This document shows, in pieces, positions 8,364 through 17,700 of a stretch of 64,000 bases of DNA. Both the position numbers and the translations under genes were made by a program. A model generated the notes under the pieces. That model ran no database searches, was not told the DNA's origin, and saw nothing but the letters and a program-made list of their open reading frames with translations. How positions within the stretch are numbered: the stretch's first letter is position 1; every line of letters starts with the position of its first letter. Source of the stretch: Terriglobia bacterium (lineage in GTDB: Bacteria; Acidobacteriota; Terriglobia; UBA7540); assembly GCA_020072655.1 (NCBI GenBank), contig JAIQGH010000018.1, positions 1 to 64,000 of the forward strand. Reading direction: 5' to 3'.

Positions 8364-9538
8364 CTACAAACTTGGTCGGGGTGTGGCCTCACGGGCAAGA
8401 TGTCCGCGACACTTCACATAGGCAAGATGTGATCCCTGCAGGGCAAAACCAACCAGAAAACCCCAGGTCAGGTTGGTGGTGATCAGCGAGACGAGTCCGA
8501 CCACGACGGCGATGACGAGCCAGGCCCGCTTCCCTACGATATCGCGCACGAACGAGCCATGCTGGATGCCGACATAAATCAAGAACACGCCTAGCACGGT
8601 CATGGGGATGAGCCCGAGCAGCCCCAGCGCCGAGTGGCCGAACAGCGCCAGGACCAGGCAAACCCCGCCGATGACGTAGCTGGATTTTTCACTGCGCGCG
8701 CCGAACTTGTTGTGGGCGGTGATGCCGCCTGAGCCGTGGCACATCGGAGCGGCCTGAATCGCGCCGGCGAAGAGGTTCATGACGCCGATGCTCAAGCTCA
8801 GGGCGCGCGTCGTCACGCGCCGCGCTTGCGCTCCGTAGAGGATCTCCGCGGTGTTTTCGGTGGCGACGATGGAATTGCCGAACGTCAGCGCAAACTGGGG
8901 CAGCACCAAGGCGACCAGGGCAGCCTTCAGTTCGACGCTCCGCGGGTGGAGGAACTCCAAGGGCAGCGGCCCGAAGTCAAGCGGCGGGAGGACGCTCCAG
9001 TGACTCGCCATGCCGACGAGCAAACCGGTGCCGAGCAGAATCAGCGCGGCGGGGAAGCGCGCCGACTTGCGCAAGCTGAGCAAGATCGCGGTCGAGCCCA
9101 GGGCGATAAGAAGAGAGAACACGGGAATAGGGCTCGCCAGCGCGGGGCCGTCCTGATGATGCAAGATGAGGCGAATTCCCTCACGCGCCAGGAGCAAGCC
9201 GAGCCCCAGTTGTATCCCACGAATGATCGGCAAGGTGAAAAGCTTCGCGAGCAAGGGGGCCAGGTTGGTGATGCCAATCAGGCAGAGCAGGACCCCCATC
9301 AGCAAGCCCGCGCTGGCGATAGAAGACGGAGGAAGGTGCAGCGCCAGGGCGATGGCAGCGACGGCTTTCAGGGGTTGCACCGCAATGGGAATGCGGAAGT
9401 AAGCGCCGGCGAGAACGTGGGCAAGATCAAGACCAGCGTGAAGATCATCGCCGAAGGCGCGGACGGCGCGCCCGCCACGTCGAGGCGGGTGAGCGGCCAG
9501 CGGGAAGCCCGGGTTTCCACTGTCGTCGCGATTCCCAT
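8364..9538 (-). pseudogene. Sulfate/molybdate transporter (MOT1-like, SulP-related), frameshifted near its N-terminus
   Basis: The intact part (9380 to 8364, 338 residues) has about ten membrane spans and the MOT1-family signatures VQPLKAVAAIAL (first lines) and PMCHGSGGITAHNKFGAR, so molybdate or sulfate uptake at the inner membrane is likely. The N-terminal part is out of frame. An ATG at 9538 opens a frame reading TRLDVAGA, typical of the family start, but it meets a stop near 9365, while the transporter frame is open upstream and reads AYFRIPIAVQP across the same bases. The ATG sits two bases after the TGA of the upstream TOBE-like ORF (TGA-CG-ATG), supporting it as the original start. 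The region between also looks about 20 codons short. A single-base indel plus a short deletion explains this. Confidence 0.65.
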
Positions 9539-9540
9539 CG

Positions 9541-9855
9541 TCAAGGCCTCCGGAAGGGCCGGTGCGTGATCATCACTTCCATCGCCTTGATAAGACCCGC
9601 CGCCGTCGCGCCGACCCTTAACGGAAGGTCAAGCCAAGCATCGCGCACGATAATCAGGGTGGGAGATCCGTTTTGCACACTCAGAGAATTTGCCCTTTTC
9701 CAGAATACCAATCTATCTGGTTCATTACGAGCCGTCAATCGAGCGGCTGACACGGCGTCATGCGCCGGGCGGCGCAGTAGTAGATTTGCTGTGGGTGATT
9801 TGTCCCTTCGGGCACGACTTTGCGCCTTTTGACACCGCCTGAGGTGCGTGGTCAC
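9541..9855 (-). CDS. Possible TOBE/Mop-like molybdopterin- or molybdate-binding protein, degenerate
   Basis: A 104-residue ORF whose C-terminal half (about 44-100) resembles a Mop/TOBE domain: a TARN start, a TLIIVRDA strand, then LPLRVGATAAGLIKAMEVMI, matching the family pattern of a GL-x-VG turn followed by ALIKAxEVM. About ten residues seem missing in the middle of the domain, and residues 1-40 have no family resemblance. Its TGA is coupled to the ATG of the molybdate transporter remnant. The likely role is intracellular molybdate binding or sensing, but the match is by eye and the gene may be a decaying copy. Confidence 0.45.
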   Translation of the reverse strand: MTTHLRRCQKAQSRARRDKSPTANLLLRRPAHDAVSAARLTARNEPDRLVFWKRANSLSVQNGSPTLIIVRDAWLDLPLRVGATAAGLIKAMEVMITHRPFRRP

Positions 9856-10036
9856 TCAGAAACGTCCGCCCGATGGCGGTTCGGCTGACCGCGTCCGGTG
9901 CCGTCGGGATTTTCGGCCTGCGGATTAACCTCCTTCTTTGCAGGCAGTTGAAAGCCTGAGTGGCGGCCATGCGGGTTTGCCTGCCTTTGGCATAGAGGTT
10001 GCCCATTCCTAGGGTGCGAGGGACTTCGGGTCCTAG

Positions 10037-10058
10037 AAACCCGCCGAGAGGCGGGTTT
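10037..10058. repeat. Perfect 9-bp inverted repeat (stem-loop)
   Basis: AAACCCGCC and GGCGGGTTT separated by GAGA. No U-tract follows on either strand, so it is not a standard intrinsic terminator. Confidence 0.7.
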
Positions 10059-10062
10059 GGGC

Positions 10063-10100
10063 GTGGGGATAACGGAAATGGACGAAACCGTTATCCCCAC
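10063..10100. repeat. Perfect 13-bp inverted repeat (stem-loop or operator)
   Basis: Arms GTGGGGATAACGG (10063-10075) and CCGTTATCCCCAC (10088-10100) enclose a 12-base purine-rich loop. It lies about 210 bases before the AhbD-like gene. It could be an operator dyad or an RNA hairpin in the leader. Confidence 0.75.
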
Positions 10101-10313
10101 CCTTAATAAGCAGACGCAACGTCAGCTTGACGAGGCCTCCCTCCGCGACCAGGGCGAACCGAACCAGGGTGAAGTAGAAGAGCGGGACATGCGCAAAGAA
10201 CATTCGCAGCCATCTTTGGTTTTCGGATTCGACCTCCGTCGGACCGTCGGTCGAGAGCGACGGGCCGTGTGTGGATCGGCTGACGCATTGGAAGAAGGTT
10301 TGCCCGGTAATGA

Positions 10314-11600
10314 ATGGCCCGCGTTAAGAAGCGGGAAAAGGTTTTGAGTCTGAGCCTGCTGATGAAACCGCACGAGTACAAGCCGCGACTCATTTTTTGG
10401 GAGGTGACAAAGGGCTGCAACCTGCGTTGCATCCATTGTCGCGCCACCGCTACAGAACTCTCATCTAAACTTGACCTACCTAAGACCAAAGCCCTGAACT
10501 TAATAGAGCAAGTCTCTCAGTATGCCCCACCAATCCTAGTTCTGAGCGGTGGCGAACCTCTCTTTCGCACCGATATCTTTGATTTGGCCCGCTACGCGAC
10601 GGAGCGCGGCCTGAGGGTGGCTCTCGCCACCAACGGCACCTTGGTCACTAGGGAAATCGCCCGCCGGATCGTGGACTCGGGCGTGCGTCGCGTCTCGATC
10701 AGTCTGGACGGCGCCAACGCCGCCACGCACGACGCGTTTCGTGGCATTCCTGGGGCATTTGGCGCGGCCCTGCGGGGTTTCCGCAACTTAAAAGAGCTGG
10801 GCATGTCGCTGCAGATCAACACGACCGTCGCCCGCCACAACGCGCGCGAGCTTCCGGAAGTGCTGGCGCTGGCGCGCTCGATCGGTGCAGACGCCCTCCA
10901 TACGTTCTTACTTGTGCCTGTAGGCTGCGGAGTAGAGATCGCCGATGAGCAAATGGTGCCCCCGGCGGAATACGAGCAAATCTTGAACTGGTTCTACGAT
11001 CGGGCACAGGAGGGCGGAATCGAGATGAAAGCCACCTGTGCGCCGCACTATTTCCGCGTGGCGCGCCAGCGACGCGCCGCCGAGCGCCGGGCCGCAGCCC
11101 CGATGAGGGCCATCGAGGCAAGCACAACGCCTCCTACCGCGGCGGGAAACGGCACTTCCATTGGCCCCACCGAGATGACGATGCCCGGCTCGACCGGGAT
11201 CGCGCTTCACCCACTGGCCGGGGGTCCGGTGAAAGGGCATCCCGAAAGCATGAATGCCATGACCAAAGGATGCTTGGCGGGGACAGGCGTCTGCTTCATC
11301 TCCCATCAGGGCGAGGTTTTCCCGTGCGGGTATTTGCCAGTGCTTGCCGGCGACTTGCAACAACAGTCGTTCGCCGAAATCTGGGAGAACGCCGCCGTCT
11401 TTCAGGCGCTGCGGGACACGGAAAATCTGAAGGGTAAATGCGGGCGGTGTGAATTTCGGAACATCTGCATGGGCTGCCGGGCGCGCGCCTACGCCGCCAC
11501 CGGCGACTACCTCGATGAAGAACCCTTCTGCGTTTACGAGCCACGCATGGCTGACCCGAAACATCAGCACCCGGAGGCGGCCCATGTTCCGGTTCACTGA
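10314..11600 (+). CDS. ahbD: Radical SAM/SPASM protein, AhbD-type heme synthase
   Basis: Protein of 428 residues. The radical SAM cluster motif CNLRCIHC uses Cys35, Cys39 and Cys42, followed by a GGEPL motif (LSGGEPLF). A C-terminal SPASM-type region carries Cys in CFISHQGEVFPCGYL and in GKCGRCEFRNICMGC, then EEPFC. This pattern matches the AhbD/NirJ group. AhbD oxidatively decarboxylates Fe-coproporphyrin III to heme b. A Pro/Ala/Gly-rich insertion of roughly 45 residues sits between the barrel and SPASM part. The start could be the ATG at 10314 or the in-frame Met17 (MKPHEYKP), where family homology begins. Its last 17 bases overlap the DUF1858 gene. NirJ-like or peptide-modifying roles are less likely given the AhbD-like FWEVTKGCNLRC start. 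Confidence 0.78.
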   Translation: MARVKKREKVLSLSLLMKPHEYKPRLIFWEVTKGCNLRCIHCRATATELSSKLDLPKTKALNLIEQVSQYAPPILVLSGGEPLFRTDIFDLARYATERGLRVALATNGTLVTREIARRIVDSGVRRVSISLDGANAATHDAFRGIPGAFGAALRGFRNLKELGMSLQINTTVARHNARELPEVLALARSIGADALHTFLLVPVGCGVEIADEQMVPPAEYEQILNWFYDRAQEGGIEMKATCAPHYFRVARQRRAAERRAAAPMRAIEASTTPPTAAGNGTSIGPTEMTMPGSTGIALHPLAGGPVKGHPESMNAMTKGCLAGTGVCFISHQGEVFPCGYLPVLAGDLQQQSFAEIWENAAVFQALRDTENLKGKCGRCEFRNICMGCRARAYAATGDYLDEEPFCVYEPRMADPKHQHPEAAHVPVH

Positions 11601-11802
11601 CCAGGTGCGCGGCGGAGAGTTCGTCCGCGACATCAAGCAGAAGTATCCCGAAACGGAGCCCGTATTCGAGCGGTTCGGGCTGCGACCCGCCTGCTACGAC
11701 TGCTCGATTGACCAGGCGGCGCGCAAGGTGGGCGTGGCAGTCGGTAACCTTCTGCAGGAGGTCAACGAAGTTATTCATCGCCGTCGGTTTGAGAGCCAGT
11801 GA
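11584..11802 (+). CDS. DUF1858-domain protein
   Basis: A 72-residue cytosolic protein matching the DUF1858 pattern: a KYPETEPVFERFGL helix-turn, a CYDC pair, then QAARKVGVAVGNLLQEVNEVI. Members of this family often sit beside hybrid-cluster protein or redox enzymes and are thought to be redox-linked. The ATG at 11584 overlaps the 3' end of the AhbD-like gene by 17 bases, so translation is probably coupled and the two products may act together. The next gene starts 4 bases after its stop. Confidence 0.75.
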   Translation: MFRFTDQVRGGEFVRDIKQKYPETEPVFERFGLRPACYDCSIDQAARKVGVAVGNLLQEVNEVIHRRRFESQ

Positions 11803-11806
11803 GGTC

Positions 11807-12540
11807 ATGTCCAGCGTTGCGACAAGTCTCGACTCCCTACAGCTCAGACGGCTCCGATCGTTTGTCCTGCCCCGCGAGCACGGCGCATGGGGAATCCTGC
11901 TCATCCCTCTCGTGACCGGCGCTTGCATCGGCTTGGCGAGAGGACGCGAGATATATCCTCTCTTGCTTTTTCTTACCGCGTCCCTCGCGCTCTTCTGCTT
12001 GCGAACCCCGCTGGAAATCCGCCTCGGCATGTCGCCTCTCCGCGCGCAAACGCCCTCGGAGGGACTGGCCGTGCTGTATGCGAGCCTGACCTATGCCGCG
12101 CTGGCGGCCTTCGCCGCGGGATGGCTGCTGTGGCGGGAAGAGGCTTACGGGCTATTGGTTCTCGGCGGCGCGGCAGCGGCTCTTTTCGCCGCCCAGGCCG
12201 GACTCAAGAAGCTGGGCCGACGGGCACGCCTGGCCGCTCAGCTTGTTGGGGCTCTCGGACTCACTTCGACGGCTGCGGATCTGGCTACACAATTAAAGTA
12301 GCGTATCTTAATATTTAATACAGATATTCCTATTTCCGATATATATCGAAATGCGCAAATTCTAAAAGGAGTTAGCACTCTTTTATATTGGGGGCGCTGG
12401 CCTTCGTGCCGGTCTTGGCCCGCGGCCTTCGCTGGTTCTCGAGGGGAAAAGAGCCTCTGGCCATTCATCGACTGGGATTTACCGAGCTTGCTCACGCTCT
12501 GGCATTCGGAGTGCTGTTTATTATCGGGTTTGCGGTTTGA
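11807..12540 (+). pseudogene. YwiC-like membrane protein, interrupted
   Basis: The N-terminal fragment (11807-12301, 164 codons) has the family hallmark PREHGAWGILLIPLVTG followed by four or five membrane spans, and stops at TAG in an A+T-rich patch. The C-terminal fragment is found in a different frame from about 12384 to the TGA at 12538-12540 and reads LGALAFVPVLARGL ... HRLGFTELAHALAFGVL, which is the typical end of YwiC-like proteins. Between them the expected middle (about 50 residues) is missing and replaced by about 100 bases unlike the rest of the window. The TGA overlaps the ATG of the nitroreductase-like gene (TGATG), so the original operon was ahbD, DUF1858, ywiC-like, nitroreductase-like. 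YwiC-like function is unknown; in other genomes it often sits near respiratory genes. Confidence 0.75.
12288..12389. other. A+T-rich patch replacing the middle of the YwiC-like gene
   Basis: About 100 bases of strongly A+T-rich sequence in an otherwise GC-rich contig. It includes the perfect palindrome CGATATATATCG (12337-12348) and the 9-base word TTAGCACTC (12372-12380), which equals one arm of the CIRCE/HrcA operator. The matching arm GAGTGCTAA is absent at the expected 9-base spacing, where the GC-rich coding sequence resumes. Confidence 0.7.
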
Positions 12541-13229
12541 TGGGAGGTGCGAAGGCATTTTCCATGGTCAGCAAGGAAGCGGGGAATGGCACACGGCCGT
12601 TGATGGAATCACTAGGGGAAATGCAGCGGCGCCTTGCCCAAGTTGCGTCCGACACCCTTCCCGAGGACTTCCTGGCCTGTGCTCTCGAGTTGACCGGGGA
12701 GGCTCCGTCGGAGTCGTACTTTCGGCCCTGGCGTTGGATCATTGTCCGCAGCGAGCCTGGAAAGCAGCAGCTTGAGTCCGCCGCGTATTCGGAAGTTCCT
12801 CTTTCCCGCTCGCCCATTGTGCTGATCTGCCTGGCGGACACCGCGGCCTGGAAAACTACTCAGAAACAGCTTCAGGAGATGGTCGCTGCGAAAATCCTTT
12901 CCGCCGAGAGCGCCCGAAACGTCCTGAACCGCATTCATCGGCACTACTCGGCCTCGCCCCAGTCGGCCGAGCGCGCGGCGCTGGCCAACGCCTTCTTGGC
13001 CGTCCATCAGGTTCTCACCGCCGCCGCCTGCTGCCAGGTTCCCGCCCGCTGGGTCAGTGTCTTCGATGAGAAGAAGATCCAGACCTACTTCCACATTCCG
13101 GATCAATTCCTGGTTGCCGCCCTGGTGGCGATCGGCCACGAAGACAAAGACACTCCTGCCACTTTCAAATTGCCCGCACAATTGTTCGTCTATCACGAGA
13201 AATTCGGCGAAGTAACCCTGGCGCGATAG
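12540..13229 (+). CDS. Nitroreductase-family protein
   Basis: A 229-residue FMN-dependent nitroreductase-like protein: ALELTGEAPSESYFRPWRW is the substrate/FMN-proximal helix and loop, followed by IVRSEPGKQQL, the strand LSRSPIVLICLADTAAWK, helices with AERAALANAFLAVHQVLTAA, and the C-terminal FHIPDQFLVAALVAIGH. The usual RRSxRxF start motif is not clear, so the N-terminus is divergent. The ATG at 12540 overlaps the stop of the YwiC-like remnant. A later Met at 12564 is an alternative start. It forms the end of the ahbD operon. The substrate is unknown. Confidence 0.72.
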   Translation: MGGAKAFSMVSKEAGNGTRPLMESLGEMQRRLAQVASDTLPEDFLACALELTGEAPSESYFRPWRWIIVRSEPGKQQLESAAYSEVPLSRSPIVLICLADTAAWKTTQKQLQEMVAAKILSAESARNVLNRIHRHYSASPQSAERAALANAFLAVHQVLTAAACCQVPARWVSVFDEKKIQTYFHIPDQFLVAALVAIGHEDKDTPATFKLPAQLFVYHEKFGEVTLAR

Positions 13230-13239
13230 CCCTCTTCCA

Positions 13240-14091
13240 TCAATCTTTGAAATCCGCCGAAGGTTCTGAAAAAGGCGCAGTCGTCGCGTAGACCAGTCGC
13301 GCCGGGTTGGGAAGTGGGGTGCCAGGCAAAGGGGTGAGTCCTTGCGCAGCTTGAGACTCGTCTCCTGGATGGGGGAGTCCCGGTGAACTTGGGGCCGTAC
13401 CCAGCCTCGCGAGGACTTCTGGAACGTAGCGCAGAGTTTCTTCGGGGAGTGCGCCACGCCGGCCGAGCGTCCAGAAATCCCGGGCGCCGACGCGATTCAA
13501 AGCTCGGGCAACTCGGTCCTCGCCGGCGTTGTAGGCGGCGAACACGAGAGGCCAATCGCCAAACTGCGCATAGAGATCCGTGATGTACGCGGCGGCCGCC
13601 AAGGTTGATTTCACCGGATCAACCCGCTCGTCGTGATGCGGCTCGACGATCAACCCATAGCGCCGCGCGGTCGCCGGCATGAGCTGCCACAACCCGCGCG
13701 CGCCCTTCGGCGAGAGGGCCAGTGAGTTGAAGCCGCTCTCCACGCCAGCGACTCCCACGAGGCTCGACGGCAAGCCTTTCGCGCGGAGAATGCCCGCGAG
13801 CGTGGGAAAGGGATTCTGGTTGTCGCGGCGCGCGAGCGCAGACGGGAGCCGCAAAGGGTCGTGGTTCTCGATCTTGGAACCCCACGTCACCGTGAATGGC
13901 GGGGTCGCTTTCTGTTGAGTGTTTTCCCGAAGTTCTGCGATGGCCGCGTCGAGGCGTTGGTCGAAGGCCGCGCGCCACGCGTCGAAATCCTCGGCAGCCG
14001 GCGCCTTCGCTTGCCCCTGCAGTGACCCGGGGGCGAGCCCGCAGAGCAGTGCAAGAGCAGCCATCGCCAATCGCATCCAGCGGGTCGTCAT
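13240..14091 (-). CDS. Secreted lytic transglycosylase (SLT domain)
   Basis: A 283-residue periplasmic protein with a signal peptide (residues 1 to about 26, MALALLCGLAPGSLQG core). The SLT catalytic domain spans about 85-215. The catalytic Glu is in GVAGVESGFNSLALSPKGARGLWQLMPATA, the family signature, and the later AAYITDLYAQFGDWPLVFAAYNAGE matches the AYNxG motif. No LysM repeats follow; the C-terminus is Pro-rich. It cleaves peptidoglycan glycan strands. Its ATG overlaps the stop of the NosL-like gene by 4 bases, making it the last gene of the copper efflux operon, where local wall opening for the trans-envelope pump would make sense. Confidence 0.88.
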   Translation of the reverse strand: MTTRWMRLAMAALALLCGLAPGSLQGQAKAPAAEDFDAWRAAFDQRLDAAIAELRENTQQKATPPFTVTWGSKIENHDPLRLPSALARRDNQNPFPTLAGILRAKGLPSSLVGVAGVESGFNSLALSPKGARGLWQLMPATARRYGLIVEPHHDERVDPVKSTLAAAAYITDLYAQFGDWPLVFAAYNAGEDRVARALNRVGARDFWTLGRRGALPEETLRYVPEVLARLGTAPSSPGLPHPGDESQAAQGLTPLPGTPLPNPARLVYATTAPFSEPSADFKD

Positions 14092-14585
14092 AACGCCTTC
14101 ACCCGTTCCATCGCCTGCTGATAACTGAGCACGGTTCCCCCGTGCTGGCTCCGATAAGCTTCGGCTTCCTGCGCCGTGCGGAAAGCTACAAGGCTCGGCA
14201 GGCAGCGATCATACTCTCGCACTTTGGCGCCTTGCGGCTCGTGCTGCAGGAATGTTGCGTGTCGCGTACAGTACTCGATGTCGCCGCCTTCGACGTAGAA
14301 CGCCGATTCGGCCGGGATGAACTTGCCGGTGCTCAGGTCCGTGGCCCACGCCTTCTTCACGGCACCCGGGTGCTCAATCTGGTAATGCATGCCACAGCGC
14401 GGGCAGCAAGCGTCCTCCTTGCCCGCCCGCAACTCGAGCCGGTAGGTCACGCCCCCATGCAGAGGGCGGTCACATACCCGGCACAAATCCTGCGGGGGAC
14501 GTGTCACGTGGCGGTACGCCCATAGGCTGACGACCGCCATCGCGCCCAGCGCCGCCAGCGTAATGATTACGTCTTTCCATTTCAT
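14088..14585 (-). CDS. NosL-like metal-binding membrane-anchored protein
   Basis: A 165-residue protein with one N-terminal membrane anchor (about 5-22) and a Cys-rich body: a DLCRVCDRPLHGGVTY motif, a DACCPRCGMHYQ motif, a WATDLSTGKFI strand, and RCLPSLVAF near the end. The order resembles NosL-type copper-binding lipoproteins, although the lipobox Cys is replaced by a membrane anchor. I choose the ATG at 14585 (MKWKDV); an in-frame GTG lies at 14597. It follows cusA and is coupled to the transglycosylase gene, so periplasmic copper handling is the likely role. Confidence 0.7.
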   Translation of the reverse strand: MKWKDVIITLAALGAMAVVSLWAYRHVTRPPQDLCRVCDRPLHGGVTYRLELRAGKEDACCPRCGMHYQIEHPGAVKKAWATDLSTGKFIPAESAFYVEGGDIEYCTRHATFLQHEPQGAKVREYDRCLPSLVAFRTAQEAEAYRSQHGGTVLSYQQAMERVKAL

Positions 14586-14629
14586 GAGATCACCCACGCC
14601 AAGCTACCGGCCATCAGCCAGCAGTAAAT

Positions 14630-14760
14630 GGAAACTGGAAGATCGAAATTCGAAGCTGGAAACTGGGAACTCGAAATTCGAAACTCGAAGTTCGGTTTCG
14701 TGTCTCCATCGCAGTTTGCGGACCCCCGACTCGCTACTCGCTACTCCCTACTCCCGCTCT
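14630..14760. repeat. A+T-rich word array between cusA and the NosL-like gene
   Basis: Degenerate 8-10-base words of the type GAAATTCGAA / GGAAACTGG run from 14630 to about 14700, followed by words of the type TACTCGCTACTCC at 14724-14758. The last five codons of cusA lie within the second set. Confidence 0.75.
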
Positions 14761-17700
14761 TAATTGCGGCTTGAGATGAAAATTCCATTTCCAAATCGCG
14801 TAGATCGCCGGATAGACGATCAACTCCATGATGAACGACGTAAAAATCCCCCCGATCATCGGCGCGGCAATGCGCTTCATCACATCGGCGCCGGTCCCCG
14901 TGGACCACATGATGGGCAGCAGTCCCATGAACATGCACGCTACGGTCATTACCTTGGGCCGGACGCGGTTCACGGCGCCGTGCAGGATAGCCTCCTTCAG
15001 CCCCTCCCAGCTTGTCAGGAGCCCTTTCGTTTTCCACTCGTCGTACGCAAGGTCGAGGTAAAGGAGCATGAAGACCCCCGTCTCCGCATCGACGCCCATC
15101 AAAGCGATCAAGCCCACCCACACCGCGATACTCATATTGTAGCCCAGCCCGTGGAGCAGCCAAACCGCGCCGACCGCCGAGAACGGAACGGCCAGGAAGA
15201 CGATGATCGTTTTCACCGCCGACCGGGTATTCAGATAGAGCAGCGTAAAGATGATGAAGATGGTGAGCGGGAGGACGTAAGTCAGCCGCTCGCGCACGCG
15301 CTGGAGGTACTCGTATTGCCCGCTCCAGGCAAGGCTGTAGCCGGTCGGCAGATGCGGTTCCACCTTTTCCCGCACCAATCGCCGGGCCTCTTCGACATAG
15401 CTCCCCAGGTCGCGCCCCGCCACGTCGATGTAAACGTAGCCGGAGAGCAGCCCGTTTTCGTCACGGATCATTCCGGGGCCCTCGACCAGGCGCAGATCGG
15501 CGAGTTCGGAGATGGGAATCTGCGCGCCGGAGGAAGTCGCGACCAGCACCCGATTGAGCCGGTCGAGATCGGTGCGATAGTCGCGCAGGTAGCGAACGTT
15601 CACCGCGTAGCGTTCTCGCCCCTCGATGGTCCTCGTGATGTTCTCGCCGCCCACCGCGGACATGATGTAATCGTTGACCTCGTCCACGGACAGCCCGTAA
15701 CGTGCCAGCGCGTCGCGCTTGAGGTCGAAGTCGAGAAAGTAACCGCCCGTCGTGCGCTCGGCATAAACACTGCGTGTGCCGGGCACGTGCGCCAGCGTCT
15801 GCTCGATCTCCCGGCCGATCTGCGCGATCTCTCCCAGGTCGGAACCAAAGATCTTGACGCCGACCGGAGTCCGGACTCCGGTCGTGAGCATGTCGATGCG
15901 GTTGCGGATGGGCATGGTCCAGGCGTTGGTCGCCCCCGGGATCTGGAGCGCGGCATCCATCTCGTTGATCAGTTCTTCCTGGCTGATGCGGTCGGGCCAG
16001 AAGCGGCGCAGGATTTTCTGCGCCCATTCTGGCGCGCGGTTGGAATACCACTGCGGCTTCCTGCGCCACTGGTCGCGCGGCTTGAGCACGACCGTGGTTT
16101 CCGTCATCGAGAAGGGTGCGGGATCCGTGGAGGTCTCGGCCCGGCCTGCTTTGCCGAAGACCCGCTCAACTTCCGGGAAGGTTCTCAATACCCGATCCTG
16201 GATCTGCAACAACCGCTCCGCCTCCGTAACAGAGATCCCAGGCAGGGTCGTGGGCATGTAGAGAATGACGCCTTCATCGAGAGGCGGCATGAATTCGGAG
16301 CCCAGGCGTTCGAAGACGGGCACCGTAATGGCGACGGTCGCCACCGCGGCCAGGACCACGACCCACTTAAAGCGCAAGGCCAGTTCCGCCACCGGACGGT
16401 AAAGCCGCATCAGAATTCGGCTGAGGGGATGCTTTTCCTCGCTGTGAATCTTGCCCACCAGCAGGGCGTTCGCAATCCAGCTCAGGAAGCGGGGCCGGAA
16501 CTTGTACGGCTTCATGTGCGTGAAGAGCAAGCGCATGGCGGGGTCGAGCGTGATGGCGAGCAAGGCCGCGATGGCCATCGAGAAATTCTTGGTGAACGCC
16601 AGCGGTTTGAAGAGCCGGCCTTCCTGCGCCTCCAGCGTGAAAATCGGCATGAAGGAGACGGCAATGACCAGCAGCGAAAAGAAACTGGCCGGGCCGACTT
16701 CCTTGACGGCCTCGACGACCACCTCGTGATAGTCGCGCTGGCGGCCTTCGGCTTCCCAGTGCTCCAATTTCTTATGCGTTTGCTCCACCACGACGACGGC
16801 CGCGTCCACCATCGCGCCAATGGCGATAGCGATGCCACCCAGCGACATGATGTTGGAAGTCACCCCGGTCGCTTTCATCGGCATGAAGGAAATCAGGACC
16901 GTGATCGGAATCGTCAGAATCGGAATCAGGGCGCTCGGAATGTGCCAGAGGAAGAGCAGGATCACCAGGCTCACGATGCTGATTTCTTCTATGAGCGTGT
17001 GCTTGAGCGTGTCGATAGAACGGAGGATCAACTCCGAGCGGTCATAGGTGGTAACGATCCTCACGCCCGGCGGCAACGAGGGCTTGATCTCGTCGAGCTT
17101 GGCCTTGACGCGATCAATCACCTTGAGGGCATTTTCGCCGTAGCGCATGATGACGATCCCCCCCACCACGTCTCCGTGGCCGTCGAGATCGGCAACGCCG
17201 CGACGGATGTCCGGACCGAGCGTCACCTGGCCGATGTCATGGACGCGAATCGGCGTTCCGGTTGCGGCATTCACGCCCACAACGATCTTCTCGAGATCTC
17301 CTTCGGTCTTGGCGTAGCCGCGGCCGCGTACCATGTATTCGCGACTGCTGTACTCCACCAAGCGTCCACCGACATCGTTGTTGCCGTGGCGGACGGCTTC
17401 CACGACTTTCTCGAGAGGAACGTTGTAAGCAGAGAGCGCGTTGGGGTCGACGTTGACCTGGTACTGCCGCACCAGCCCGCCGATGGGCGCGACTTCTGCC
17501 ACGCCCGCCACGCTCTGTAGGTAATACCGCAAATACCAGTCTTGATAGGAGCGTAATTCGTCGAGGCTGTGGCGGCCCGATGTGTCCACCAGCGCGTACT
17601 GAAAAACCCAGCCGATGGAGGTGGCATCGGGCCCCAGCTCGGTTTGCACGCCCTCGGGCAGGCGGGCAGTGATCTTAGCGAGGTATTCCAGCGTGCGCGA

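Larger units (their letters stand above)
9856..10313. other. Intergenic region upstream of the radical SAM gene
   Basis: About 460 bases without a supported gene. It contains two perfect hairpin-forming inverted repeats at 10037-10058 and 10063-10100 (listed separately) and an AT-rich spot CTTAATAAG just after the second. No clear promoter pair is seen. Confidence 0.5.

Noticed and set aside
8081-8482. 133-codon plus-strand gene
   Set aside because: No ribosome-binding site, odd composition, and overlap with the transporter gene on the other strand.
8736-9569. Plus-strand ORF of 277 codons
   Set aside because: Antisense to the molybdate transporter; composition is Gln/Arg/Glu-rich, as expected of a shadow frame.
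12372-12398. Complete CIRCE/HrcA operator
   Set aside because: Only one arm, TTAGCACTC, is present; the second arm is absent at the proper spacing.
14764-17520. Plus-strand ORF of 918 codons
   Set aside because: It is the antisense shadow of cusA, with low-complexity Asp/His/Arg-rich composition and no family resemblance; cusA is unmistakable on the other strand.
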